Origin: Polytrichum commune
Taxonomy: Eukaryota > Streptophyta > Polytrichopsida > Polytrichales > Polytrichaceae
Assembly: GCA_950295325.1 (NCBI GenBank)
Contig: OX485806.1
Location: forward strand, 21,888,001-21,952,000
Direction of reading: 5' to 3'
Length of the DNA: 64,000 bases
The notes beneath the pieces were generated by a model that was not told where the DNA came from, did not search any database, and saw only the letters and a list, made by a program, of their open reading frames with translations. Both the position numbers and the translations under genes were made by a program. Shown in pieces: positions 37,700-49,559 of this stretch; the stretch's first letter is position 1; every line of letters starts with the position of its first letter.

Positions 37700-38860
37700 C
37701 ACTTCACACATGAGCCAAGAGCCGTGACCATGAAATTGTGAGAGCCCAAAAGAAAGTGTACAAAGGCCGTCCCAAGACACTTCCAAAATCATGTAGTGTG
37801 GTCACGGATCCTCAAGTGTAGAGTGAAGTCATATGTGACCGGTTCTCTCAACCAAATGTCATTTCAATGAATTCCTATTCATGTGGGTCCTCACACATGA
37901 TAAAATAGAATAAATCAACGGTTGTAAGCGTTTAGAGTGTCATGGTATCTTGATTTTGTGTTAAGTCTACCTCCAAGAGGCGGTTATTGAGAACAGAGTT
38001 CGGGAAGTTTTTGAAGCCTTAGTGGCTAATTGCCGGTAGTTGCTACGAAGGGTCGGATTTTTTCCAATTTACATCGGCAAGAGCCGGTCTTTTGTAAAAT
38101 CAATCGGCCAATTGCCTATATTTTCATATTTTCATTGGCCAATATCCGATTAAATGGAATTCATATCGGCACTAATTGTTTTAAAAATGTATGAAAAGTT
38201 ATTAGAAATCATTTCTTAGTACAAAATCTTGAATAAGTGAAAAGAAAAGGCATGTTCAAAACTTTAAATTTGAAGAGTTAATATCCTTGGCAGGAATTGA
38301 ACCTAGCAATGCCTTCACCGCTTGAAGGCCAAGGGTCCCCCAATTCTTAATGAAAACAATCGGATTTGGTCATGGAAAGGTTGCATAATTCAAAAAGTGT
38401 AAGGTTTAGGGTACTTCCTCAAGTGCATCATCAGATGCCCCATACAAATAGTGCTCTGGATGCTTCCGGCTGAAATCCAGTATCTCACAAGAAGAATCGG
38501 CTACATTTCCGGGACATTTTCTGGTCCATCGGCTAATTGCCGGAGGATTGAAATTACAGTCGGATTGCCATCCGATGGTTGGAAATTTGGACCAGCCATG
38601 AGGGGAAATCCATTGGTTGATAATGAACTAGCCGTCAGTTTTCCCCGAACATAGATTGAGAATAGTCCAAGTGACCATGAAACATGATCCATTTGATGCC
38701 ATGTAGGAATCCATGTAGACTTTACATCCATCTTGCATTCACATACTCCGTTGGTCCCTCAAGTGGAGTGTGAAGCGAACTTGGACCGGCTCCGCCTTTT
38801 CCACCAATGAGAGTGCTTGAAGTGTAATGGTTAGGGGCTCTCAGTCTCGTATGTGAAGTG
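37700..38860. mobile_element. Candidate 1.16-kb element with CACTTCACA ends
   Basis: The left end begins CACTTCACACATGAGCCAAG and continues AGCCGTGACCAT. The right end, read on the minus strand from 38860, begins CACTTCACATACGAGACTGA and continues GAGCCCCTAACCAT. The right arm (38695-38860) is closely matched by 42303-42472 in opposite orientation. No transposase domain is seen inside. Target duplications are not evident, so boundaries are provisional. Confidence 0.5.
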
Positions 38861-38869
38861 GAAAATTTT

Positions 38870-40455
38870 GGATGGTTCAACTTTTAGTCACTTGACACTC
38901 ACCAACTTGCAACTGTACTAAAGAAATTAATGAAAGAAAGAAAAAGAAACGGAAGAAAAAGAAGAGTCGGTGTTCTTGCACCAATGCGAATGTGAACTTG
39001 TTTCCTGCATATTATCATGTATAACCGTGTATTAAACATTGAGAATAGGAAGAAAATGAAACATAACATCATTCACTTGAGTTTATATGTGATGGGTGAG
39101 GCTGGGAATAAGCTAAGTTCTATTTGGAAATACACTATGTTTATCTTCACAATAGAGCACTACATTAGCAAATTCGGACTGAAAAAAAACACGGGTGAAG
39201 CAATGTCTTGATATTATTAGAATGGAACGGTTGATGGTTGTTGAATAATGTTATGTGGCCCTTAAACAAATATTGTTATTGAGCAATGAATAAATAAGCT
39301 AATACATGATCGTATATAACTAAAGTTACTTTAAACAAATGTTGCAAAATAATAAAAGAGAGTAAAGCCAAGAGGAGATTGAAAAAGGATCTAGAAGAAG
39401 ATAGTCATTGATTATAGTTGCCTCAAATCTCATACGCAACCAACTTTATTATTATTCTAAAGGTGTGAGCCATAACTGCAAGCTAGTGGTTTCACTATAG
39501 ACATTTTAGTGACATGTAGATGGAATTTGTACTTCAATGTAGTGAACTATGGACGGAGTTGGGCAGTTAGAACTATAATCACGAGCTTAGGAGCCCCTAA
39601 TCAATTAGAACTATTGTGTTCCCCCCTTTGGCCATGAGGAGGCACATGGGGGAGAGTAAGACAAACATTTCTTTGCGTTCCTTATTGGAACTGAATTTTC
39701 AATTTGTGCCAAAAAGAGAGAGAAATAGAAGGTGTTGAAATTTAAATCGAACCAAAGTAAATAAGACTATCAGCAAGTGTTGAATGCACATTTGAAACTT
39801 AAGAGCTTCCTTAAAATTATTGGCTAAAGGTGGCAATTGAGTGAATAGTCAAAAGTGAAGAACATAGTTAAATTGTTGGCCGAGGAAAGTGAAATTGCAC
39901 AAAGTGTGTCAAACTATAGCTTGCCGATGTTCAAAGACAAATAGGCTTAAGTGACTAGGATAGAAAGTGAGCAAAAAGCTAATTCAATTGATGAGGAAAG
40001 CAAAGACTGATGTGAAGTGAGATGGAGAGGGAGCTACATTGTGATAGAAATGAGGGGTAACATATAATTGGCTGGGAGAAAAGTCACTTGAGAACAAATC
40101 AAAGTCATGTGACATGCAAATGAAAGGTTAGGAAGGGAGAAGGTCAAGGGTTAGTATGAGAAAGAGGCCACTTGACTATTGTTGAAGTCTATGAAAGGTG
40201 AAGAGCATGAAGGGGTCATGTTTTTATGTTTGTTATTGTAGTTGAAAGAAGACTATAGTCTAGTTTGTGAGTTTGTAGAAGTTGAGTTCAATGAACTTTT
40301 TTACCAACTAACTATGATGAGGATAGAATTATGATTAGTTAGGTAATTGTGGGGATAATAGATTGTGATTTAAAGTGTTAGCATAAACTTTGGGTTATCA
40401 ATTTTATTTAGGCATGAGTTGTCCTTGGATGAAGTAAGAATCTTAGATTGATATC
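38870..40455. other. Intergenic, no feature recognised
   Basis: Purine-rich on the plus strand (many GAAAG/AGAG words) with no supportable ORF, RNA gene or repeat boundary. Confidence 0.4.
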
Positions 40456-40470
40456 TACATTGGGAACAAT

Positions 40471-40688
40471 GATCGGGGAGAACCGGCAGTTAGTTACAAA
40501 TGAATCGGTTGAGTTTGAGAAATAACCGATTGAAGTTCAAGCATGCAGGAAAATTACCGATCATTTTAGAGGAATTTATAGAATATACCCCAATTTAATA
40601 AAGGAAAACTAGAGGATGTCAACATGTAACCGGTTAGTCTTACAAACACTAGGATCTCATCCGATTATGCCCAAAATCCTCCCCGATC
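40471..40688 (-). mobile_element. GATCGGGGAG-terminated MITE-like element
   Basis: Inverted termini GATCGGGGAG (40471-40480) and CTCCCCGATC (40679-40688) bound 218 bp. A 16-bp direct repeat, ATTGGGAACAATGATC, lies at 40459-40474 and 40693-40708, overlapping the left terminus and just outside the right one. Read on the minus strand the body gives GATTTTGGGCATAATCGG, AACCGGTTACATGTTGACAT, AATGATCGGTAATTTTCC and CTTGAACTTCAATCGGTTAT. Same-family copies are at 695-832, 35941-36111, 54001-54218 and three in 61301-62318. Confidence 0.7.
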
Positions 40689-40709
40689 ACTGATTGGGAA
40701 CAATGATCT

Positions 40710-42300
40710 ATGAAAATGAAGTGTAAGCTAACCAACTTAACAATGCTCTCGTGTGTATCCTAGTTGTTGTTGATGATGTATATTGTGTAGGGCAACCAAG
40801 ACTATAGCTTGACCTTGGATTTGATTATTAGTTGCATAATTGTAAGTAATAATTAACCCTTGGAAGTAATGAATGAGTAACTTGTCTTGTATTGGAATTA
40901 ACATTGACCAGTTAATGAAGGAGCTTGTTACGATTTAAAGGTGCATCAACCAATGGTTACAAAGACAATTGTTACACTCAAAGAGATCGTGGCTACCAAA
41001 GACTAGTGTTACACTTTATTGTGAGGGAACGCAAACTTACATACCACAATCGAAAGACAAGATTGAACGAGATATAGGAAGAGAGGTCCTAAGAGGAACC
41101 CTTTGAGAGAAAAAGAAGTGAAAGACATGTCAGTTATGTTTTTAGAGTGAAATAACAACTTTTTTTTGTCTAATCAATGAACCGTAATTACATGACAAAC
41201 TATGGGAGCTCATCTTCTTTTAGAATTTCATAGACCAAGAATGAAAGAAAAAAGTTGTCAATTAGTTGACTCTGCCATTAAGATTTGAAACATCATAAGT
41301 TCCACGTGTAGATGTTATATCTTTGACAAAACAAAGACATGTGAGTGATTGATGCAGCCTGAAAGGGGTTGCATCTATAGGTATTTTAGCCATTAGTGTC
41401 ATTAACATATTTCCTTTATCATCCTAGGTATGGCACATGCCATCAAATACGGGGAGGATATTTCATGTATCATCAAGTAAGAAAAATCTATTGATAAAAA
41501 GCTTTGAGCATGAGGGATTTGCGTGTTGCCCATGTGTGACTTGCATGCAACCCTAGCCACTCGGTGTGAAACATGTAAGTGATATGCATGAAGGCTCCTC
41601 CTTCCTACATCGACAATGTATTCATTTTTATTCAACGTATTTAAGACATGGACACTCGTACGATTTAAAAAAAAAACTACAACTAGTAGACTTCATCAAA
41701 ATAAAATGAAACTATAACAACATACATAGGAACTATAATAAAAAACATGAATGTATTTAAATAGTTAGATGTGAATTAAAAACACAAACTACACATTTTA
41801 TGAAATTTCAATATATATCTAAATTGTGTAGTTTTTGTATGATACAAAGTTCGCCCGAATTCATACATCCAACAACCATGCTATGGACTCAAAGTCTAGA
41901 CAATTGGTGAGAGTAGCCGTCATCCAATATCAATCTTACTATGGAACACACAAGAATGGTTTTTAGACACGTGATAAATATATCATATTGTTTATAAACC
42001 ACTTTGAGATATAATCCCATGGGATTGGATGAACCATAGTAAGATCATGCTCACATGGTTATATTAGCCATACAACGGTAAGTCCAACTTAGGGCAAAGC
42101 TCGGACAAAAGCTTACCATGTGTGATGGAAATGACAACATCATCTTTGTAAATAGATGATCACATAGCAATGTCAAGCTTCACTCTCTTGTTCTCTTTCT
42201 AGTAGTCGGCTAGAGACTATGACTTAAAGTTTGAAAGTTGGTGGCTAGCTTCTATATGTTTTGGGTATGCTTATTGAATTTTCATGGGAGAAATAAAAGG
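40710..42300. other. Intergenic, no feature recognised
   Basis: AT-rich, with no supportable gene; the minus frame 41402-41635 shows no motif. Confidence 0.4.
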
Positions 42301-42302
42301 GC

Positions 42303-42472
42303 CACTTCACACACGAGACTGAGAGCCCGTGACCATTACACTTCAAGCACTCTCGTTGGTGGAAAAGGCGGAGCCGGTCCAAGTTCACTACTTCACACTA
42401 CGCTTGAAGGACCAACGGAGTGTGTGAATGCAAGATGGATGTAAAGTCTACGTGGATTCCTACATGGCATCG
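42303..42472 (-). repeat. Solo end of the CACTTCACA element
   Basis: CACTTCACACACGAGACTGA, GGTGGAAAAGGCGGAGCCGG, TCCAAGTTCACT and GACCAACGGAGTGTGTGAAT match the reverse complement of 38695-38860 closely over its whole length. No partner end was found within about 1 kb. Confidence 0.75.
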
Positions 42473-42949
42473 AATTATGTTTATCTTTCAATTTATCTAA
42501 TCAAGTTCCTTTCGCTCAATAAATCTTGATTACATCAAATTAGGATAACATTGGGACGTCAGAAATTGATGAATTAACCAAGAAATGCAAAAACTCAAAA
42601 ACATGTAACAACTACGTTAATAATTAATTGAGTGTGACTCAAAATAATTATCTTGCAATCATTGGGCGATAACTAGAAAACATGTCAAATGATACTCACT
42701 GCTCTGTGATAAGTCTTGACATCCGAATTAATTAACATAGCACATTAGTTAATGTGGCATCACTTGTTCAAATTTTGGTGGTCCCCACTCAAGAAAATAC
42801 TCCTAGTATGAGAAATCATTCCAGCGGGTTTACACTCCATAAGCAAAATCCATGAAGGGGAGTTGTGGATCCCAAGTTTTTTTGTAACCCACATACTCAT
42901 GTTACCCACCATTAACAAGAGGGGTCTTGAATTGTTCCCTTTTCCGATT

Positions 42950-43273
42950 AAGCCACATCACCTAGGCTATGAAATACACGATTAGTACAAGGTCATTAGC
43001 AAATCCAAATCAAGGCCACAACCCACTTTCTTCAAAATCTTTAGAGCCCATACGAATATCTTATTTATCATTAAAAAGAAGATTTCTTTGCTCATTAAAT
43101 GGTCATGTTCACTATTGAACCTAGAATGGTTATCATATTTCAAACGCACACTCCAATATCTTGAAACATGTCTTGTTTATATCTATTTTTGGAGCCACAC
43201 CAAACCACACACCACTTAAATATATGTGTCTTAATAAGAAAAGTTACCGAATAAGGACTATGTACCTCCACCT
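42950..43273 (+). repeat. Dispersed repeat family A, copy 2
   Basis: Aligns with 3050-3435 and 45073-45453 through AAATCCAAATCAAGGCCA, CGAATATCTTATTTATCATT, AAATGGTCATGT and GGAGCCACACCAAACCACAC. Confidence 0.65.
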
Positions 43274-43356
43274 TTTCTTTCTTTTTTGTTTGGGTCAAAA
43301 CCAAGTCTGCTCGGTCCTTCCAAGCAATTATTACCTTATTGATAAGTACCATGCAT

Positions 43357-43457
43357 AGCATTATTAAAGCAGTGTCTCCTTGCACTAGGTTGGGGCATCC
43401 CCATGGTTATGATCTCGAGGCCCACACGAACGAACACACATTGCCTAATAATGTTAT
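43357..43457. mobile_element. Deletion derivative of the 26261-26439 foldback MITE
   Basis: It keeps the outer end of the left arm (GCATTATTAAAGCAGTGT), then jumps directly to the spacer edge and right arm (CTCCTTGCACTAGGTTGGGG ... CCTAATAATGTTAT). Most of the left arm is deleted, so it no longer forms a hairpin. Confidence 0.75.
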
Positions 43458-43589
43458 GTGCAATTGCGAGTAATAAGTACCTATTCCCAATTCTTGAAGA
43501 TTTCCCATGGACATGAATCCTCATGAAGTTTAGTAGCATGTGTAAGGCATGTGGGTGTTATTTGGTTATTTACAAAAAAAAAATGGACA

Positions 43590-43905
43590 CCTATATTTGA
43601 TTGGTGTGTGGTTAAGTGAGGATCAAAAGTCAAACACAATAAAGACACAAGTTTAAATAAACTAGATTGCTTTTTCATATTTCATGAACTACTCCACACT
43701 TAAAAAAAACCTATGTATTCAGTTAACAGACACGTACTTCCGATTTACCATGATTAAATAAGGAGAGGTCCGATTTACAATCCAATTTTTGATGATGGTT
43801 CATTGCAGGTTTGCTAATGCAACACAAGTTTCATTTTGAAAATTTATTCAATAGAAGTTGGAGAACATGAAAAATGCACCGAATAACACCCACGTACCTT
43901 AATAG
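43590..43905 (+). repeat. Dispersed repeat family C, copy 2
   Basis: Aligns with 21362-21740, including GTGAGGATCAAAAGTCAAAC, TGCTAATGCAACACAAGTTT, AGAAGTTGGAGAACATGAAA and CCCACGTACCTTA. Confidence 0.6.
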
Positions 43906-44144
43906 GCATTAGTTAGGCTTGAAATTTGAAAGAACACACAGGTGCCTTCGTCATCTTCATCTACTTCTTTTATTTTTAAAAGGAATACTACAATTTAAAT
44001 GCCGAACTACATTTCCATTGGGAATTATAGAGTGGCTTCGAGTAATGGAAGAATTCCCACAACGATAATCTATCAAAAGATGAAGCATGATGCAATCTAC
44101 TTACGGTATATCTTGGGCAAAAGAATCTTTGATAGCCACCAAGT

Positions 44145-44270
44145 TAATCATAAGGTAGACATGCCTAATCGATTTACTTATCTTAATCGAACACCTATAT
44201 TTGAGTGTATGTGGTTTGGTGTGGCTCCAAGAATGGATACCAACTAGACACTTGTTTAAGAAAAATTGGA
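44145..44270 (-). repeat. Fragment of dispersed repeat family A, inverted
   Basis: The minus strand reads GTATCCATTCTTGGAGCCAC then ACCAAACCACATACACTCAA, matching the downstream half of family A copies at 43180 and 45350. Confidence 0.6.
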
Positions 44271-44619
44271 TTGTGTGTTTAAAATATGATTATCAATCTA
44301 GGCTCAATAATCAACATAGCTGGGGGGGGGGGGGGGAAACTATACAATCATTTAATGAGCATTTAAAAAAAAAACCTTTGATAATGAATAAGATATATGT
44401 CAGCTCCAGAAAGTGTGAGGAAAACGGCCATGGCCTTGATTTGGATTTGCTAACAATCTCATACTAATTGTGCGTAGCATATTCTAGATTGAGTGGGCTC
44501 GTAGAGAAAGGTAACCATTAAAGACTCATCTACCTTACTTGAGAATTTTAGGATTGGTGGCCACTGCAAGTTAGATTTACATCACTAAAAGAAGAAAAAG
44601 AAAAAGAAAAAGACATCCA

Positions 44620-44808
44620 TTGCAACCATCCGTTGCAATTTGATCATTGCAATCATGATAATAAAATGCATAAATAAATCATTTTGGTTGTCAACTAGAG
44701 GATTTTGGTTCCCCATTGTCCAAAAAACCGCAGCCAAAAGTGACTTATTTATATGTTTTCTTACCATGAATCGCAATGCAATGGCCCAGTCGCAACGGAT
44801 GGTTGCAA
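44620..44808. mobile_element. Imperfect foldback MITE (TTGCAACCATCCGTTGC ends)
   Basis: The left arm begins TTGCAACCATCCGTTGCAAT. The right arm read on the minus strand begins TTGCAACCATCCGTTGCGAC. Similarity persists inward (GATCATTGCA/GGCCATTGCA, ATAAATAAATCA/ATAAATAAGTCA). At 189 bp it has no independent coding capacity; the overlapping frames at 44585-44914 (minus) and 44640-45035 (plus) owe part of their openness to this palindrome. Confidence 0.75.
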
Positions 44809-45072
44809 AGGGCAAGTTTGTTTCTAGTGTTTGTAGTGTCCTTGACACAAATAGGTATCGGATCTCAAACCACAACGATTTCGAAGAGGGCCAACAAAAT
44901 AGAGTATTTCTCAAGCATGGACATTGTCAAATTGGGCCACCTAGTTATCGGTTGCGGGTCTCAAAGAGTTTGAAAAGTCGACGTAATGTGCGTGAGGAAT
45001 ACTCCATTCCGTTGCATATATTGAGCATTTTGTGAACCCCGAGAAGCTCAATTGGGACGAGATCAACTAGGC

Positions 45073-45453
45073 CTAAGGTAGATGGGTTTTGAATGCTTTC
45101 ATTTTCTCTTCTATCTCACTTCTCATAGGATACGAAACACATAATTAGTAAGAGATAGTTTAGCGAATCCAAATTGAGGCCGTAGCCGCTTTCCTCATGA
45201 TTCATGGAGTTCATATGAATATCTTATTGATTATGAAAGGGAATATTCCCGTGCTCAGTAAATGGTCTTACATGTCTCTTTGATTATGTTGACTATTGAG
45301 CCTAGTATGGTTACCATATTTTGGGCACGCAGTTCAATTATCTTAAACATGTGTTTTTTGGTATCCATTCTTGGAGCCACACCAAACCCATACCACTCAA
45401 ATATAAGCGTTTTAATAAGAAAAACAACCGAATAAGGGTTGTCTACCTTCGTT
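45073..45453 (+). repeat. Dispersed repeat family A, copy 3
   Basis: Aligns with copies at 3050 and 42950: AATCCAAATTGAGGCCGTAG, CATATGAATATCTTATTGAT, TTATGTTGACTATTGAG and TTCTTGGAGCCACACC. Confidence 0.65.
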
Positions 45454-45454
45454 G

Positions 45455-48040
45455 TTAGAGAAATTTTGTTGTTCAACTTGGGGGAAAAGTGTTGGTCTTA
45501 ACTTATATCTAAGGGGTTTGGGCCTAGAAATCACATAAAACTAGTCTTAGATGTGAACTGCATTTCTTGCTTTAGTCATTTGTTTGTTTGTTGTTGGTGT
45601 TGTTGCATATACTTTGTGTTATTTGCGTTGAATACACATCCAACATATTCTTTCACTCACAATGCTTCGCAAGTATGTGTAAATAGGGTCTGCAACATTT
45701 GCTAATTTTTCCTTCTTCTCCAAAAGATTTCATTTTGTTGTGGGTGAACGATCCATTGATATGCATTATATTTATGACACAAGTATATTGTCAAGATTAA
45801 CCTCAAGTTCTAGTTCACAACACCCCATACTCAAAACATCATAACTTGCAAATGGATCTCTAGATTTATCTAGCAATCCATTTACGCTCATTAGTATATT
45901 ATTTTGTAAGACCCCCCCCCCCCGGTTTAATTGCATCATAATTTCTCCATATTACATAGTGCTCAACATCTCATATTTCACAAACGTGTCATTTCTTCAT
46001 TGGACACGAGCATGATGAATATAAATTGTAGCAAATGACCCTCATGACATGGTGAATGCTACACCAAATATCGTACACATGTCACCCTACTACGGGATGT
46101 GATAGGGCTCTGAGTGTACAATATCTAGTACATTCATAGAACCTCTTTTTCCAAAAAATCGAATCATGTTATAGACAACCATGATAGAGATACCTTACAA
46201 TATACATTTGTCTAATTCATTAATGAGAAGATTTTAAATGGAGATCTCTTTGATGCAACTTGCTAAAATGGCAACGTTTAGTCAACACCCATAATGTGAT
46301 GTCCATAATGGGCCTTTCGTCCCTTGCAAATGTGTAGTGCTTGGAAGCCTACGGTGAATTCCTTCACAGTTAACCCATATATTTATTGTTTGAGGGACAC
46401 TACGTAACATTCTTAACATTATTTCATGAAGTATAAGTCGCACTCTTTAGTTCTACAATATACTAGAAGCAAACTTGTTGACACATAAGTCACATGTCAT
46501 ATTCATATAATTTTCTAATTATGCGTTTTGATTGAGACCATGAGCTCCAAAAACAACATTTTAGAAGTTTAATTTGTACCTATAATTAGTGATGTGTGAC
46601 TGTAAATTTTTAGAACTATTTGTTTGAGATACATATGATTTGAGGATTGCAAGTTACATGTTCAAATTGGTATAGTGATTCCGTTGAGAAAATCGTCACC
46701 ATTGAGGAGGTCAGGTGTGAGCTCAAGGGGGGCAACACAAGCGAAATAATATCATCAATTAAACTTTAGAATCATGAATTTGGAGGGAAACATGAGTGGA
46801 ACAGTCCAAAATCACTATCTTCATAAAGAGGTGCTCCAATTGGTGCTAAGAAAGAACTGGAGTAGATGATGTGGCAACCACATTATGGTGGTAATAACTT
46901 TCAAGCGTAAATATAACATTATTCAATGGTCACTACAGGTTGGGAATAAGTATTTGGAACTATAACTTCCTTATGCTCTCTTACCAACAAATTTAGCCTG
47001 ATAAACTTGAGTGAAACACTATCATTGATATTATCAGAATGGAACGATTGATAGCTATTGATATGGATCTTTATTCCATTTCACGTGAGGGATGAAAGAA
47101 TCAATTTTTTTTGTCTTCATTTCATGCTATTTTATAGAAATCCATATGTTGTAGACATATCACTCAAAATATAACAAGAGAGGAATTTGATTGTAGGTGA
47201 CAGCATAAATTTACAATTTAATGTCTTTTATATTTTAAAATGTCAAGTTCTCACAAAATTACCAACCAACATGAACTATTTCTTAGAACAGTTTGTTATG
47301 ATGAAAAACATCAATTTTTTCTGCAGAGAAACACTTGTATTTTTAATCATCTTAAGATAAAGCTGAAATTTATGACGAAATTAAAGGGTTGATAATGGTT
47401 TAACAAACATGTAATATATGCACCATAGCAATCACATTTTCTGAAAATTGGTTGTTTGGAAGATCCAGCATGTTTAAAAAAATCCAAGTTGTTGAGAATT
47501 TGGTCCCTTGAACATTGAAGCCTTTTGAGAAGTATGATATAGTACTAGGTGAAACACGAAAATTAAGATCAAGATTTGCAACAATGAATATCGTCATTGC
47601 ATCACCAAATCATGAGAATGTTGACTTTTCCAAACCTACGTTTACGTTCACTCTATCTTTTAAAAGAAGAAGATTTCATCCCATAATATTGCTGATTTTT
47701 CCAAATATAAGCTCAATTTCTATGTATATATTCATTACAGTATCAGATAAAGTAGCTGTTTAGGTGACTTCGTAGCCATGCCTAGTTAAACTCGACACCA
47801 TTGCAAGTTAAAAGTGAATTGTTGGGAGAATATACAAATCTGATGGGGGAAGAGTGGGAAATATTTAACTTATATAATGTTCTGCAGACACGAGAGATTA
47901 AATGAAATTAAAAACAAAAGAACTTTCCTACATTTGCACTTGACGGATGAAATGTTAGATGCATTGACATTGTGAGCATAAGTCATAAAACACAAGTCAA
48001 TACTTCCTCGATACATGCCCTAGCTAGGTGATGATTGTGT
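45455..48040. other. Intergenic, no feature recognised
   Basis: AT-rich. A C13 run lies at 45912-45924. The frames near 47400-47763 on both strands have no family motif. Confidence 0.4.
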
Positions 48041-48225
48041 GCTATACACCCTAACCTTGATAATATCACACTTGTTAATAGAACACCTTGATATTGTCAC
48101 CTAAAAGTTTGAAACCGATTTCCATAGTGTAAAACTCCCTCGTTATTATCACTGTCACCCTTGATAATGTCACATTTTTTTTTTCAAAATTTGTAGTGTA
48201 AGTGTGATAATAACAAGTAACATGG

Positions 48226-48386
48226 ATGAAAAAAGGCCGGATGGACAACAAATTCTATGGATGACGTCGGCATCTTCACCTGCTTCCGCTTGAATCTTGG
48301 GTTCTTGAATCTCATGTGCCGAACAAGCAACGGTTTCTCTCGCAGATCAACTTCTCGCAGCTCCGCCTGCATCGTATGCATCGTAT
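48226..48386 (-). other. Possible captured antisense segment inside the pogo element
   Basis: Where the transposase DNA-binding domain should be, the minus strand carries an open, basic, protein-like stretch (AELREVDLREKPLLVRHM, then RFKNPRFKRKQVKM) of higher GC content than the rest of the element. A perfect 9-bp duplication, GCATCGTAT at 48369-48377 and 48378-48386, sits at its junction with the transposase frame, as left by end-joining repair. I do not recognise the source. Random open frame remains possible. Confidence 0.35.
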
Positions 48387-49559
48387 GATGAGACAGGTTT
48401 GTATTATAGAGCCTCTCCTTATAAGACTTTGAATATTGGGAAGGCGAAAGGAAATAAGAAAAAGAAGGACCGTGTGACATTGGGGCTTTGCACTAATATC
48501 TCAGGGAAGGAGCAATTGAAGCTTGTTTTCATTCACAAAGCAGTGCGTCCCAGATGCTTTCCTCGGAATTTTGATCCAAATAGGATAGTACACTATAATT
48601 CTAACAATTCAGCCTGGACGAATGGTGATGTTTTTACACATTGGGTGAAGAGTGAAAACTGAAGAATGACATTGAAAGACAGAAAGATTTGCATTATTAT
48701 GGATAATGCAGGAAGCCATGATATTCATGGTGAGGTCAAGAAAGTTATAGATGGATTTCATGCTTTTGTACTCTCCCATATCACTATCTTGTTCCTTCCA
48801 CCAAATGTGACTTCAGTTGTTCAGCCTTTGGATCAAGGAGTGATTGCAGCATTCAAAATGTGCTATAAGCGCAAGCTTGTTGCCTGGACTTTGCAACAAA
48901 TTGATAACAACTCAAATGAAGATTTGGGGAAATTGAATGTTGATGTATTTCAAGCTATGCTATGGTGTGTGGCGGCATGGCATGAATTAGATGATCAAAC
49001 CATTAGAAATTGTTGGAGAAAGTCCGCCATATTGCCTGCAGAGTGGAATGCAGATATAAACAATCTTGATGAACGTATGAAGTCCAAAATGGAGGAAGCA
49101 ACTTTGGAATTGGGTAGACTCATCGCCGCATTAAATTTGGGTTTGGATGTTGAAGGCAAGCCTGTAGAAAAGCTTTGTCCTTTGGAGTACATAAACATGG
49201 AAGATGAAGATGATTTTGAGGTGGAATTTTCTACTGAGGAGCTTGTGCAATTAGTGCAAGATGGCGAACAAGTTCTTGATTCCATGGAAGTGGACCCATT
49301 GATTGTTGATAGCAGTGATGATGAGTCTAAAGTAGTGAAGCTAAGCGATGCACAAAAATATGCTAAAGATGTTTTGAATTTTATGGCTAGCCAAGGTTCT
49401 TAGATTTTCAGCACTCATGAGTTGTTAGAAATGGAAAAAATCCATGACAAACTCATTAGAATTGGTGTTGCACATTTAACATCAACAAAACAATGTGACA
49501 TTAGAAGCTTCTTTGTCTCTAGTGAGAGGTCTTTACCTGATCTCAATGACACATTATGA
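48381..49559 (+). pseudogene. Pogo/Tigger-like transposase, catalytic domain, broken
   Basis: One frame carries the whole DDE_1-type catalytic core: first Asp in SYDETGLYYRA (codon 48387-48389), second in CIIMDNAGSH (48702-48704), third in VTSVVQPLDQGV (48831-48833). C-terminal text typical of plant pogo transposases follows, ending in a PIP-box-like QCDIRSFF (49491-49514). Two in-frame stops break it: TGA at 48660-48662 between catalytic residues one and two, and TAG at 49401-49403 before the tail. The natural end is TGA at 49557-49559. The N-terminal CENP-B/HTH half is absent; upstream of 48381 the frame soon reaches a stop. The two longest open pieces are 48399-48662 and 48666-49403. All three catalytic Asp remain, so decay looks moderate. 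Confidence 0.88.

Noticed and set aside
38280-38345. tRNA-like string (GGTTCAATTCCTGCCA on the minus strand)
   Set aside because: The T-arm-like words do not pair properly and I could not form acceptor, D and anticodon stems; no tRNA is called.
48184-48480. 98-codon minus-strand frame as an independent gene
   Set aside because: Its C-terminal part may be captured sequence, but half of it is the antisense of the transposase catalytic start; no evidence for an expressed gene.
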